The translations under genes and the position numbers were made by a program. This document shows, piece by piece, positions 54,891 through 63,181 of a stretch of DNA of 64,000 bases (its first letter is position 1; the number at the start of each line of letters is the position of its first letter). The notes under the pieces were generated by a model, which saw nothing but the letters and a program-made list of their open reading frames with translations, was not told the DNA's origin and searched no databases. Origin of the DNA: Candidatus Methanoperedentaceae archaeon (lineage in GTDB: Archaea > Halobacteriota > Methanosarcinia > Methanosarcinales > Methanoperedenaceae); assembly GCA_003104905.1 (NCBI GenBank), contig PQAS01000050.1, positions 62,001 through 126,000 on the forward strand, in the 5' to 3' direction.

Positions 54891-55181
54891 ATGTTCGTAG
54901 AACGCATAGAAGCAGTACTTCCCTGCTTTGCTGATTCATGGAAAATCCGTATGATAGCACATCTAAATAGCCCGCCGAATCTTAGAGAGCTTTCAGAAAA
55001 CGTGGATGCACGTTACTCCGAAAGCCTCGGCGTTGTGATTGTACGTCTTGGGAGGCGCGAAGTAAATTTTTTCGCGAGCGGAAAAGTAACTATCAGAATG
55101 GTAAACGATATTGAAGAGGGAAAGAAACTTGTTAATTCCATACTTGCTATGGCAGCACAAAAACAGCTACTAAAGGAATAA
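54891..55181 (+). CDS. small protein resembling a single TATA-binding-protein repeat
   Basis: This is a 96-residue protein. Residues 18-90 (IRMIAHLNSPPNLREL; YSESLGVVIVRLGRREVNFF; ASGKVTIRMVNDIEEGKKLVNSIL) follow the strand order and key positions of one TBP half-domain: Tyr-x-Pro/Ser-Glu, Gly-Val-x-x-Arg, a Ser/Gly-Lys-Val strand and a closing helix. Normal archaeal TBP has two such repeats in about 180 residues. It lies 11 bases upstream of the ArsR-type regulator in an arsenic operon. A regulatory or metal-handling role is possible. The TBP likeness is by eye. Confidence 0.6.
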   Translation: MFVERIEAVLPCFADSWKIRMIAHLNSPPNLRELSENVDARYSESLGVVIVRLGRREVNFFASGKVTIRMVNDIEEGKKLVNSILAMAAQKQLLKE

Positions 55182-55192
55182 GTTCATGAAAT

Positions 55193-55567
55193 ATGAATAA
55201 TCAATGTCAATGTGAATCCAAAACAACAGAAATATGCTGTCCGGTTGATGAAAAACTTCGTAAAGTTTGGCTTCTGGATCTGGAAAAAGACCATAAGCCT
55301 GTAAGGCATGCCTCAAAAGAAATTGTCATGAAATTAAAACTTCTATCAAATTCCCATCGCATTGAGATACTTTTGATGCTTGAGCAACGAGAACATTGTA
55401 TGGACGAGATTGCACGAAAGCTTAAGGCTAAAAAGTCTGCTGTTTCATATCATCTGGGATTGTTAAAAAAACACGGTTTGATATGCAAAATAAGACGCTC
55501 TCGATTTGCATTTTATTCACTTTCTCAAGAAGGGACGAGAAAGATTTCGATTTTTCGAAATCTATAG
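55193..55567 (+). CDS. ArsR-family transcriptional regulator with Cys-rich N-terminus
   Basis: This is a 124-residue winged-helix repressor. The DNA-binding region is HRIEILLMLEQREHCMDEIARKL followed by SAVSYHLGLLKKHGLI and a wing RRSRFAFYSLS. Candidate As(III)/metal ligands are CQC (residues 5-7), CC (15-16) and a Cys in the recognition region (EHCMDE). The position of the N-terminal cysteines differs from the classical ELCVCDL motif. It precedes acr3 by 115 bp and is expected to repress it. Confidence 0.85.
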   Translation: MNNQCQCESKTTEICCPVDEKLRKVWLLDLEKDHKPVRHASKEIVMKLKLLSNSHRIEILLMLEQREHCMDEIARKLKAKKSAVSYHLGLLKKHGLICKIRRSRFAFYSLSQEGTRKISIFRNL

Positions 55568-55682
55568 TTCAAATTTTTTTGAAATTCCTTATAGGATTTT
55601 ATTATCCGTACGCTCATATAAAGAATAACAATATGGAAGACAGGTTTGGAATGAAGAATACAAACAACATAAAGGTGATGTC

Positions 55683-56807
55683 TTGAAAAGTGGAGAAACA
55701 AATCCAGGTAGTCTTGGCATAATAAGCAGATACCTGACCCTCTGGATACTTCTTGCCATGGCAGGCGGGATAATCCTGGGAGCTATTTATCCACAGGTAG
55801 CCACTATGCTTGATGCTGTCAAGATCGAACAGGTTTCACTTCCCATTGCAATAGGTCTTATCTGGATGATGTACCCGCCGCTTGCAGGTGTAAAATACGA
55901 GGAACTCCATAAAATGAAGCAGCAGGGAAAAGCCCTGAGTGCATCCATTGTCCAGAACTGGGTGATTGGACCTGTTCTTATGTTTGCCCTTGCCTGGATA
56001 TTCCTTCCTGACCTTCCGGAGTACAGGATAGGTTTGATCATGATAGGTCTTGCACGATGCATTGCCATGGTTCTTGTCTGGAATCAGCTCGCTGGTGGGG
56101 ATAATGAACTGTGTGCGGTTCTTGTGGCTGTGAACTCAATCTTCCAGGTAGCCCTGTATTCGGTCTTAGCCTATATTTTTATAACAGTATTATCAGCATG
56201 GATAGGCGGTGCAGGAGCAGGCGCCGTTGTGGACATTTCCATATGGGAAGTCGCCAAAGCGGTACTCATCTTTCTGGGAATTCCTTTTATTGCCGGGATA
56301 ATAACACGGTCTCTTCTTATGAAAAAAAGAGGAAAGGATTGGTACGATAATGTATTCATGAAAAAGCTTGGTCCCACCGCGTTAATCGGATTGATATTTA
56401 CCATAATTGTGATGTTTTCCTTAAAGGGAGAGTATATCGTAAAACTCCCCATGGATGTATTCAGGATAGCAGTCCCGCTGCTTGCCTATTTCATCATAAT
56501 GTTCGGTATATCTTTTTTCATGTCATACAGACTGGGTTTTTCATATGATCAATCCACAACCCTGGCATTCACCGCGGCAAGCAATAATTTTGAACTTGCA
56601 ATTGCAGTAGCGGTTGCAGTGTTCGGGATAGGTTCAGGTGTAGCTTTTGCGGCTGTGGTAGGGCCGCTTATAGAAGTCCCTGTTATGCTGGGACTGGTAC
56701 ATGTGGCAAGGAAGGCGAGTGTGATGTGGTATGAACAAACTGGTCTGCCGATAAACAGAAGAATTACTGCTGCTGTTACAGGAAATAAAAATAAATTGGA
56801 GGAATAA
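55683..56807 (+). CDS. acr3: arsenite efflux transporter, ACR3 family
   Basis: This is a 374-residue transporter with about ten membrane helices. The family hallmark with its catalytic Cys is [21 protein letters not shown], and the conserved ALAF-type helix is [21 protein letters not shown]. It exports As(OH)3 driven by the membrane potential. The start is a TTG at 55683 set five bases after an excellent GGTGATG site, and no ATG fits. It lies between the ArsR-type regulator and an AhpD-like gene. Confidence 0.95.
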   Translation: MKSGETNPGSLGIISRYLTLWILLAMAGGIILGAIYPQVATMLDAVKIEQVSLPIAIGLIWMMYPPLAGVKYEELHKMKQQGKALSASIVQNWVIGPVLMFALAWIFLPDLPEYRIGLIMIGLARCIAMVLVWNQLAGGDNELCAVLVAVNSIFQVALYSVLAYIFITVLSAWIGGAGAGAVVDISIWEVAKAVLIFLGIPFIAGIITRSLLMKKRGKDWYDNVFMKKLGPTALIGLIFTIIVMFSLKGEYIVKLPMDVFRIAVPLLAYFIIMFGISFFMSYRLGFSYDQSTTLAFTAASNNFELAIAVAVAVFGIGSGVAFAAVVGPLIEVPVMLGLVHVARKASVMWYEQTGLPINRRITAAVTGNKNKLEE

Positions 56808-56810
56808 AAT

Positions 56811-57104
56811 ATGTCATGGTTCAATGAAAAAACACCGGATGCTGCAAAAGCATTCTCTGAGCTGAGAAATTCAGTATATAAAGAAGGTGCACTTGACCTT
56901 CGCACAAAAGAACTTATCTCTATATCCGCTTCAGTGCTTATGAGATGCGAGCGCTGCACGGAAATCCATGCACGTCGCGCAAAAAAACTTGGCGCAACTG
57001 ATGAGATGATAGCTGAAGCTGTAAACTGTGCCATGTTTGTGGCTGCTGGTTCCCAGTTATCATGGAGCGATGTATATGAAAAGATCATGGAAAAAAAGGA
57101 ATAG
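56811..57104 (+). CDS. carboxymuconolactone decarboxylase / AhpD-like protein
   Basis: This is a 97-residue helical protein with the redox motif CERCTEIHARRAKKLGA (Cys-x2-Cys ... His). The segments FSELRNSVYKEGALDLRTKELIS and EAVNCAMFVAAGS are typical of the family. It starts three bases after acr3. In arsenic operons such proteins may act on arsenic species or as a thiol oxidoreductase, and arsenate reductase-like ArsC is not present nearby. The operon thus handles As(III) export plus a redox step. Confidence 0.88.
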   Translation: MSWFNEKTPDAAKAFSELRNSVYKEGALDLRTKELISISASVLMRCERCTEIHARRAKKLGATDEMIAEAVNCAMFVAAGSQLSWSDVYEKIMEKKE

Positions 57105-57448
57105 ATGGAAAAAATAGATTCTTTGGAAGAGAGAATTAATGTTGATATGCTCGGACGCAATCTTAGCCTATAAGGACAGATCCTTCATTCGTGACTTTGA
57201 TGAAACGTTTGGAAACCTCTACTTTTTGACCAAAGCTTGAATTTTCCAATATTTGATTCTGATATGCATGATATTCTCTGTAAAATTCCATTTCATGAAT
57301 CGTTTCATCTGCCAGACAATTGGCTTCTTTCGGGATATCCGAAATCCTTTTATAGAACTATAAACATGAAACAACCCAACGTCCAGGGAAATCCATTACT
57401 GGAAAAACCGGGATGTATTTCATTTAATTCTGATACAGGAGAATATCT
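57105..57448 (+). promoter_or_regulatory. thermosome promoter region
   Basis: The 344-bp gap before the thermosome has no convincing gene; a TTG frame at 57237 runs into the thermosome in another register. A good archaeal promoter core is at 57340-57354: purine-rich BRE-like bases (CGAAATCC) followed by TTTTATA. It would start transcription near 57380, giving a leader of about 70 nt with GGAG ahead of ATG 57449. Confidence 0.55.
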
Positions 57449-59065
57449 ATGCAAGGCCAAACAGGCGGACAGCCAATCATTATTTTACGACAGGGAACAG
57501 AAGAAACAAGAGGAGACGAAGCAAAAAGAAGCAATATCATGGCGGCTCGGGCAGTATCCGAAGCCGTACGAACAACACTTGGCCCAAGGGGACTGGATAA
57601 AATGATCACAGATCCTGCAGGGCTCGTTATAATCACGAACGATGGGGCAACTATTCTTGATGAAATGAAAATTAAACATCCGGCAGCAAAACTTGTTGCT
57701 GAAGTTGCAAAGACCCAGGATGATGAAGTAGGCGATGGTACTACGACCGCGGCTGTTTTGACAGGTGAATTCTTAAAAGGCGCCCAGGAACTCATGGAAC
57801 TTGGAGTTCATCCTACAACTATTATCCATGGATATAACCTTGCGGCTATGAAATCAAAGGAACTTCTCTTTGCTATTGCAGTTCATTCCACTGATGAACA
57901 ATTGCGAAAAATCGCACAAACTGCACTTACGGGAAAAGGCGTTGAATTCTCACGAGAGAAATTAGCGGACCTTGTGGTCAGGGCAATAAAATCAATTGTT
58001 AAAGAGGAAAATAACAAAAGGACCGTTAACATAAAGGATATTTCTATTGAGCGGCGCGGGGAAGGAAGCGTTGAAGACAGCGAGCTGATTGAGGGTATAA
58101 TCCTTGATAAGACAAAGACCCACCAGAGCATGCCTTCAATCATAAAGAACCCAAAGATCGCGATTCTTGCAACACCTATCGAAGTTAGGAAAACCGAAAC
58201 AAAATCCGAAATATCCATTGAGTCGATAGGGCAGACCAGGATGTACCTGGAACAGGAAGAGAGATTGATCCGCGATGCTGCCGACAAAGTAATAAAAAGC
58301 GGCGCCAACGTGGTTTTCTGCCAGAAAGGTGTTGATGATATGGCAAGGTATTTCCTTGCAAAAGCCGGCATATTTGTAACACACAGGGTAAAGAAGAACG
58401 ACCTTGTCAAATTATCACGCGCAACGGGGGGAAAGATCATAACTAGCCTCGATGAAATAAAACCCGATACCCTTGGTGAAGCAGGACTTGTTGAAGAAAA
58501 AATGGTAGGCAATGGCGAAATGATATTTGTTACAGGCTGCAAGAACCCGGACACATATTCAATATTATTGCGCGGAGGTTCGGAACATGTTGTGACAAGC
58601 CTTGCCAGGGCTATGCATGATGCCCTGAGGGTCGTGGGCGTAGCAATCGAAGATGAAAAAATACTGGCCGGGGGCGGTTCACCTGAGATAGAACTTGCGC
58701 TTCGCCTGAGAGAATATGCTTCAACACTTGAAGGCAGGGAACAGCTTGCCGTCAGTAAATTTGCCCAGGCTCTTGAGATAATACCCAAGACTCTTGCCGA
58801 AAATGCAGGGCTTGATGCCATTGATATGCTTGTGGAACTGCGAAGCTCGCATGAACATGGAAATAAAACAGTAGGTCTTGATGTTTATGAAGGTAAACCG
58901 GTGGATATGCTGGAGATTGGCGTTATCGAACCGCTTCGTGTTAAAACCCAGGCTATAAGTTCTGCGACTGAAGCAGCTTCTATGATATTGCGCATAGACG
59001 ATGTGATAGCATCTGCAAAGGACGCGAACCCAAAGAAAAAACCTGACCTTAGCGACCTGGACTAA
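57449..59065 (+). CDS. thsA: thermosome subunit (group II chaperonin)
   Basis: This is a 538-residue ATP-driven protein-folding chaperonin. Motifs are [21 protein letters not shown], the catalytic [12 protein letters not shown], and the C-terminal equatorial block [19 protein letters not shown] and [15 protein letters not shown]. The helical protrusion region lies near 235-270. It ends [10 protein letters not shown] and lacks the Gly/Met-rich tail of many thermosomes. Which paralogue (alpha, beta or gamma) cannot be told. It is monocistronic with its own promoter. Confidence 0.96.
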   Translation: MQGQTGGQPIIILRQGTEETRGDEAKRSNIMAARAVSEAVRTTLGPRGLDKMITDPAGLVIITNDGATILDEMKIKHPAAKLVAEVAKTQDDEVGDGTTTAAVLTGEFLKGAQELMELGVHPTTIIHGYNLAAMKSKELLFAIAVHSTDEQLRKIAQTALTGKGVEFSREKLADLVVRAIKSIVKEENNKRTVNIKDISIERRGEGSVEDSELIEGIILDKTKTHQSMPSIIKNPKIAILATPIEVRKTETKSEISIESIGQTRMYLEQEERLIRDAADKVIKSGANVVFCQKGVDDMARYFLAKAGIFVTHRVKKNDLVKLSRATGGKIITSLDEIKPDTLGEAGLVEEKMVGNGEMIFVTGCKNPDTYSILLRGGSEHVVTSLARAMHDALRVVGVAIEDEKILAGGGSPEIELALRLREYASTLEGREQLAVSKFAQALEIIPKTLAENAGLDAIDMLVELRSSHEHGNKTVGLDVYEGKPVDMLEIGVIEPLRVKTQAISSATEAASMILRIDDVIASAKDANPKKKPDLSDLD

Positions 59066-59139
59066 TATAAAAGTCGGGAGTGTAATCAATTTTGCTGAAA
59101 CTTGCCCTCTTACAATAACCAGAACAAGAAAAGTAGTTT

Positions 59140-59466
59140 CTATTTCATTCCAGTTTTTATTTCTTTCAATTTCTTTTCTATCGCCTCATAATCTCCCAAA
59201 TAAGCAGTCATCAGGATTTTCCAGAGTTTACCGTGATTTGGAACATTGAAATGTAATAGTTCATGTACAATTACATAATCGCCAATTTCTTTATCCATAT
59301 CCAAGAGTTCTTTATTGAAATTCAAGTTACCGTCAGTCGAACATGAAGCCCATTTGTTTGTCATGGGTCGGACAGCCAGCGCTTTTATTTCAATATCCAT
59401 TTTTTTGGCAAACTCTTTTACTCTTGCCTTGAATTCTGATTTATCGTTCCATTTACTCATAATCAT
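59140..59466 (-). CDS. YgjP-like (DUF45/M48-type) zinc metallopeptidase, short form
   Basis: This is a 108-residue protein with the zinc motif VIVHELLHFNVPNHG (HExxH-type: HELLH, then His downstream) and KWASCSTDGNLNFNKELL, the YgjP family signature. Full-length YgjP is over twice as long; the N-terminal beta region is absent. Its ATG overlaps the hsdR stop by four bases, so it is made together with the restriction subunit. YgjP-like genes are frequent companions of type I restriction loci, and the role there is unknown. Confidence 0.85.
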   Translation of the reverse strand: MIMSKWNDKSEFKARVKEFAKKMDIEIKALAVRPMTNKWASCSTDGNLNFNKELLDMDKEIGDYVIVHELLHFNVPNHGKLWKILMTAYLGDYEAIEKKLKEIKTGMK

Positions 59467-62393
59467 AAATTGTAGGCTATGAATAAATGATGAAATAAGT
59501 CTTCTACGATGGTGGTAGCTTTGTCAATATCCTCTTCTTCGCTGAGCACTGCGAAAGTTACTCCTTTTCTCAAATCCCTTAATTCCTTTTCGCTTGTTTT
59601 CCAATTCGGATTATTAACAAACTCTTTTTTAATCTGTCTGGTTATTTCATCTGCATTTTTGAAATCTTTGTCAAGTAATGTTCGATAAATAAAGAACGTT
59701 AAGCCATCAAAGCCCTTCTCAACCTGTTCCTTTTTTCGTTTTATGTCATCTTCACAAATCGCTTTGATTTCATTTAATGCTTCCTGCGTGCTGATTTGTC
59801 TATCTTCATAGTGTTCTTCTACCTGTGCAGCCCTTTCCTGTAAACCAATCAAAAACGGGTCGTCGGATTCTTCTTCTGCTATTTTTTCTATACTCTTTAC
59901 AAGGTTGATTACCCGTGTATTGTCATTGTCCTGTGTATCCTGTATTTTTTTAATCGTCTCTTCGTTGATCTCAAAGAATTCATTGACCTGCTGTAAATTG
60001 GTCATGCCGATTTTTTGTTGAATCAGCTCATATGTTTTTCTCTGGAACTCCCTGTCAACCTGCACTCCTCTCGTATATGCATTTCTTACGATCTGGTAAA
60101 TGGCAGAAAGTGTAGAATAATTGTCAATATATGGTCGTAAGAATTTATCCGGTGAAATGATTTCATATAGCATTTCCACCTCTTTGTACAATTTGAAAAA
60201 TTCTTTTCTTCTGGATTTATCCCTGAAATACGCAATAAGATTATCAGTGTCTTTATCATTAAAACCAAATTTGATCAGTTGTATATAAGGAGGAACATTT
60301 TCTTCCATTTTTACCTTGAACAGGTGTTTCAGCAGTTGAATATCCTTTATTATCGAATTTATTTCCTTGCTATCAAATGCAAGGGCTTTTTCAAGTTTAT
60401 CAAATATGCCTACAAAGTCCAGGACAAAACCATGAGGCTTTTTCATGTCTTTTTCTTCGTTCTCATATGGTCTGTTTACTCTTGCAATGGCTTGAAGAAG
60501 GGTATGATCGCGCATTGGTTTGTCCAGGTACATGGCGTATAAAATCGGCGCATCAAAGCCTGTCAAAAGCTTTTCTGTAACAATCAGTATCTTGGGCAGT
60601 TCTCCTATTTTTGTGAACTTTTTTCTAATTTCCTTTTCTTTTTTAGAGTCAATGTGGTATTTCTTTAAGTCTTCTGTATCGTTATTATTGCCTGTGTAAA
60701 CTACTTCCGAATATTCCGGGGGCAGGAACTTATCAAGCGCCTTTTTATACATAGCGCATGCAGGACGGTCAACTCCGACCAGAAATGCCTTATAGCCCAT
60801 AGGTTCCACATTTTCTGTGTAATGCTTTGCCACATATTCAGCTACCTTCTCTACCCGTTCTTTTCCTTTCAAAAAATTGCGGGTATTTACAGCACGTTCC
60901 AGGATTTTATTCAATTCTTCGATGTCGCTTACTCCATAAGCTTCAGCCAGGTTCAAGAACTCTTTTTCTAGAATTTCCCTTGGAACTAATAGCTCGTTTG
61001 GAGCCATGCCATAAAAAAGGGGCAATGTTGTATAGTCTTCAATACTTTCTCTGATGGAATATTTATGCAGATAACCAGTTTCGTCTTCAATCCCAAAGGT
61101 TTTGAATGTTCCTTTGCCGTGAACTGTTTTATCAACTGGCGTGCCTGTAAATCCTATTAAGGTAGCGTTGGGGATGGCAGCCATTAGATAGGTTCCTAAA
61201 TCTCCTCCTGTGGTGCGGTGGGCTTCATCGATCAACATATAAATATTTTTGCGAAGATTAATATCAGCAGGCATATCCCTGAATTTATGCATCATGCTGA
61301 CAATTATTCCTCTATAATCGTTTTTCAGTAATTTCTGCAAGTCCCTGATATACTCTGCCTGAACAACATTGTTTATACCAACTGATTTAAGATTATCAAG
61401 CATCTGGCCTTCCAGTTCATTGCGGTCGATCAATAAAAGAATGGTGGGCTTTTCCGCTTCAGGTGCTTTAAACAGCAATTCAGCAATTTTTATCATTGTG
61501 AATGTTTTGCCGCTTCCCTGGGTATGCCAGATTAAGCCCCTTGTCTTTTTCAGATCAATTGCCCGTTCTAATACTTTTTCAACTGCTATTTTCTGGTGCT
61601 GGCGTAAAATGTATTTGTTCAGCTCTTCATTTTGCTCAGCAAAAATAATGAATTTTTTCAGGTAATCAAGTATATTCTGTTTGCTGCAGAAGGATTTTAC
61701 TTTAGCTTCCAGATTGCCGATTTCTTCTTCTTTCCAGTCAAAAATATTTCTTCTATTGATGTTCCATGTTACGCCATACGAAAAACCAATACTTTCGGTT
61801 GCTGTATAAATCTGCTCAGGACTAAAAAATTCAGGTGTTTCACGGTGATAACGTCTGATCTGGTCTATACCAATGGCAATTGCTTCATCTTTGGTGGCGT
61901 TTTTACATTCGATTACAAGAACCGGAATACCATTTATGAGAAATACTACATCCTCCCGATTGGCATATTGGCCGTTGAAGAGATAATATTCTTCGGTTAC
62001 TTCATACACATTTTTGTCAGGCTCATAATAGTTTATCAGCATCAGGTTAAACTCGCGCTTTTCTTCTTTGCTGAAAAAAGTCTTTTCTCCTTGAAGGTGC
62101 TGTAAAAAATCCCGGTTGCCTTCAATGGTGGGCAAAGGTAAATTGAGTTTGCGCAGGAGTTCTTCTTTTGTTTCTTTGAATTTTGGATTGAATTCCTTTA
62201 CTTTCTCAAACAAAGTATCAGTAAAAAAGCGGGAAGCATTTTTGGCTTTCTCTCTGGGTGAAGCGCCTGATGGGTCAAAACCTCTGCTCTCTTCGGCTTC
62301 GCTTTGTGAGACGAAAGTCCAGCCGATTTCTTTTGCATATTTTAGTATGCGGGCTTGGACGCTTTTATGTTCTGTTGGTTTGGGAGTTGCCAT
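59463..62393 (-). CDS. hsdR: type I restriction endonuclease subunit R
   Basis: This is a 976-residue protein. The N-terminal PD-(D/E)xK nuclease domain has EDVVFLINGIPVLVIECKNA near residue 150. The SF2 helicase motor follows: Walker A LIWHTQGSGKTF (about 288-297), DEAH box MLIDEAHRTTGGD, motif III GFTGTPVD, and motif VI QAIARVNRPY. The C-terminal helical part (from about 700) docks the methylase. It cuts and translocates unmethylated DNA in a complex with HsdM and HsdS. The upstream subunit hsdS is interrupted from it by a toxin-antitoxin pair; hsdM is not in the window. Confidence 0.96.
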   Translation of the reverse strand: MATPKPTEHKSVQARILKYAKEIGWTFVSQSEAEESRGFDPSGASPREKAKNASRFFTDTLFEKVKEFNPKFKETKEELLRKLNLPLPTIEGNRDFLQHLQGEKTFFSKEEKREFNLMLINYYEPDKNVYEVTEEYYLFNGQYANREDVVFLINGIPVLVIECKNATKDEAIAIGIDQIRRYHRETPEFFSPEQIYTATESIGFSYGVTWNINRRNIFDWKEEEIGNLEAKVKSFCSKQNILDYLKKFIIFAEQNEELNKYILRQHQKIAVEKVLERAIDLKKTRGLIWHTQGSGKTFTMIKIAELLFKAPEAEKPTILLLIDRNELEGQMLDNLKSVGINNVVQAEYIRDLQKLLKNDYRGIIVSMMHKFRDMPADINLRKNIYMLIDEAHRTTGGDLGTYLMAAIPNATLIGFTGTPVDKTVHGKGTFKTFGIEDETGYLHKYSIRESIEDYTTLPLFYGMAPNELLVPREILEKEFLNLAEAYGVSDIEELNKILERAVNTRNFLKGKERVEKVAEYVAKHYTENVEPMGYKAFLVGVDRPACAMYKKALDKFLPPEYSEVVYTGNNNDTEDLKKYHIDSKKEKEIRKKFTKIGELPKILIVTEKLLTGFDAPILYAMYLDKPMRDHTLLQAIARVNRPYENEEKDMKKPHGFVLDFVGIFDKLEKALAFDSKEINSIIKDIQLLKHLFKVKMEENVPPYIQLIKFGFNDKDTDNLIAYFRDKSRRKEFFKLYKEVEMLYEIISPDKFLRPYIDNYSTLSAIYQIVRNAYTRGVQVDREFQRKTYELIQQKIGMTNLQQVNEFFEINEETIKKIQDTQDNDNTRVINLVKSIEKIAEEESDDPFLIGLQERAAQVEEHYEDRQISTQEALNEIKAICEDDIKRKKEQVEKGFDGLTFFIYRTLLDKDFKNADEITRQIKKEFVNNPNWKTSEKELRDLRKGVTFAVLSEEEDIDKATTIVEDLFHHLFIAYNL

Positions 62394-62436
62394 TTTTTTG
62401 ATCAGATTCTAAATTATATATGATTAATATATATAA

Positions 62437-62455
62437 ACCACAGAGTTCACAGAGT
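62437..62455. repeat. single CACAGAG repeat arm
   Basis: ACCACAGAGTTCACAGAG matches the arm of the hairpin element at 37890-37958. The other arm is missing or decayed. It sits between hsdR and the DUF5615 gene, which suggests an insertion junction. Confidence 0.6.
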
Positions 62456-62506
62456 AAAAACCATGTGCTCTTGGTGTCCTGGGTTGTCGATTATCCTTGT
62501 TTGGAT

Positions 62507-62860
62507 TCATGTCTTTCCCGTTATTCTAACAGTAGTTTCTGTAACAACAATGAAATTTCCATGCAGGGAATTTTCATATTTTTCAAGCAAGCGTTTTAGT
62601 ACAGCTATTTTGTTTGCAGAACGCTCATTTTCAAGACGCAAAAGTACCACACCTTTATGTGGCTTTTTCTCTCGAAAAACAAGCTCACCAAAGTCTTTGT
62701 CATTTGTGATCAGTATGCGATCTTGCTCAAAGGCTTTCTGGATAACATTTCTATCATCCGCTCCCCTGATTTCATCAAATACAGAAACCACATCATGATT
62801 TTGTCGGCCAAGCCACTGTGCAACCGCAGGTCCTGTGCATTCATCCACAAGGAACCGCAT
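62507..62860 (-). CDS. DUF5615 PIN-like toxin
   Basis: This is a 117-residue protein of the Mut7-C/DUF5615 PIN-like family. Acidic residues line up as MRFLVDECTGPAVAQWL (Asp6), VSVFDEIRGADDRNVI, RILITNDKDFGEL and VVLLRLEN. By family it is a probable RNase toxin paired with DUF433. Its ATG abuts the antitoxin stop. The pair lies between hsdR and hsdS. Confidence 0.88.
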   Translation of the reverse strand: MRFLVDECTGPAVAQWLGRQNHDVVSVFDEIRGADDRNVIQKAFEQDRILITNDKDFGELVFREKKPHKGVVLLRLENERSANKIAVLKRLLEKYENSLHGNFIVVTETTVRITGKT

Positions 62861-63109
62861 CTAATAAGCCTCTGCAGTCAAAGGCATAAATGTAGTGTTT
62901 TCAAGGGATTCTGTCGCAAATAGCAAACATGCCTGAATATCTTCCCTGGTTATTCCTTTATATTCTCCAAGAATTTCCTCGACAGAAGCGCCATGCGCTA
63001 ATAACCCAAGGATATACTGAACCGTAAGTCTTGTTCCCCTGATAACAGGTTTTCCTGTCATTACATTGGGATCAAGAATGATGCGTTCAAGCAATTTTTC
63101 CGCTTTCAT
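62861..63109 (-). CDS. DUF433 antitoxin
   Basis: This is an 82-residue protein with the DUF433 helix-turn-helix: RIILDPNVMTGKPVIRGTRL, VQYILGLLAHGASVEEIL, GITREDIQACLLFA. It probably neutralises the DUF5615 PIN-like protein and represses the pair. GGTGA precedes ATG 63109. Confidence 0.9.
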   Translation of the reverse strand: MKAEKLLERIILDPNVMTGKPVIRGTRLTVQYILGLLAHGASVEEILGEYKGITREDIQACLLFATESLENTTFMPLTAEAY

Positions 63110-63181
63110 AGTTTTTCACCGTATCTATTATTTTCTCTTTTGTAATATAAAGACCATTGATTATCTTTATAAATTACTCTA

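Noticed and set aside
54891-55567. Arsenate reductase or ArsA ATPase in the arsenic operon
   Set aside because: Neither P-loop nor CX5R phosphatase-type motif is present. Only the TBP-like protein, regulator, Acr3 and AhpD-like genes are.
57237-57605. 122-residue frame overlapping the thermosome start
   Set aside because: TTG start without a ribosome binding site. It reads the thermosome 5' end in the wrong register and covers its TATA box.
57883-58821. 312-codon frame antisense to the thermosome
   Set aside because: Composition is Ser/Leu-rich as in mirror frames, and the thermosome on the other strand is certain.
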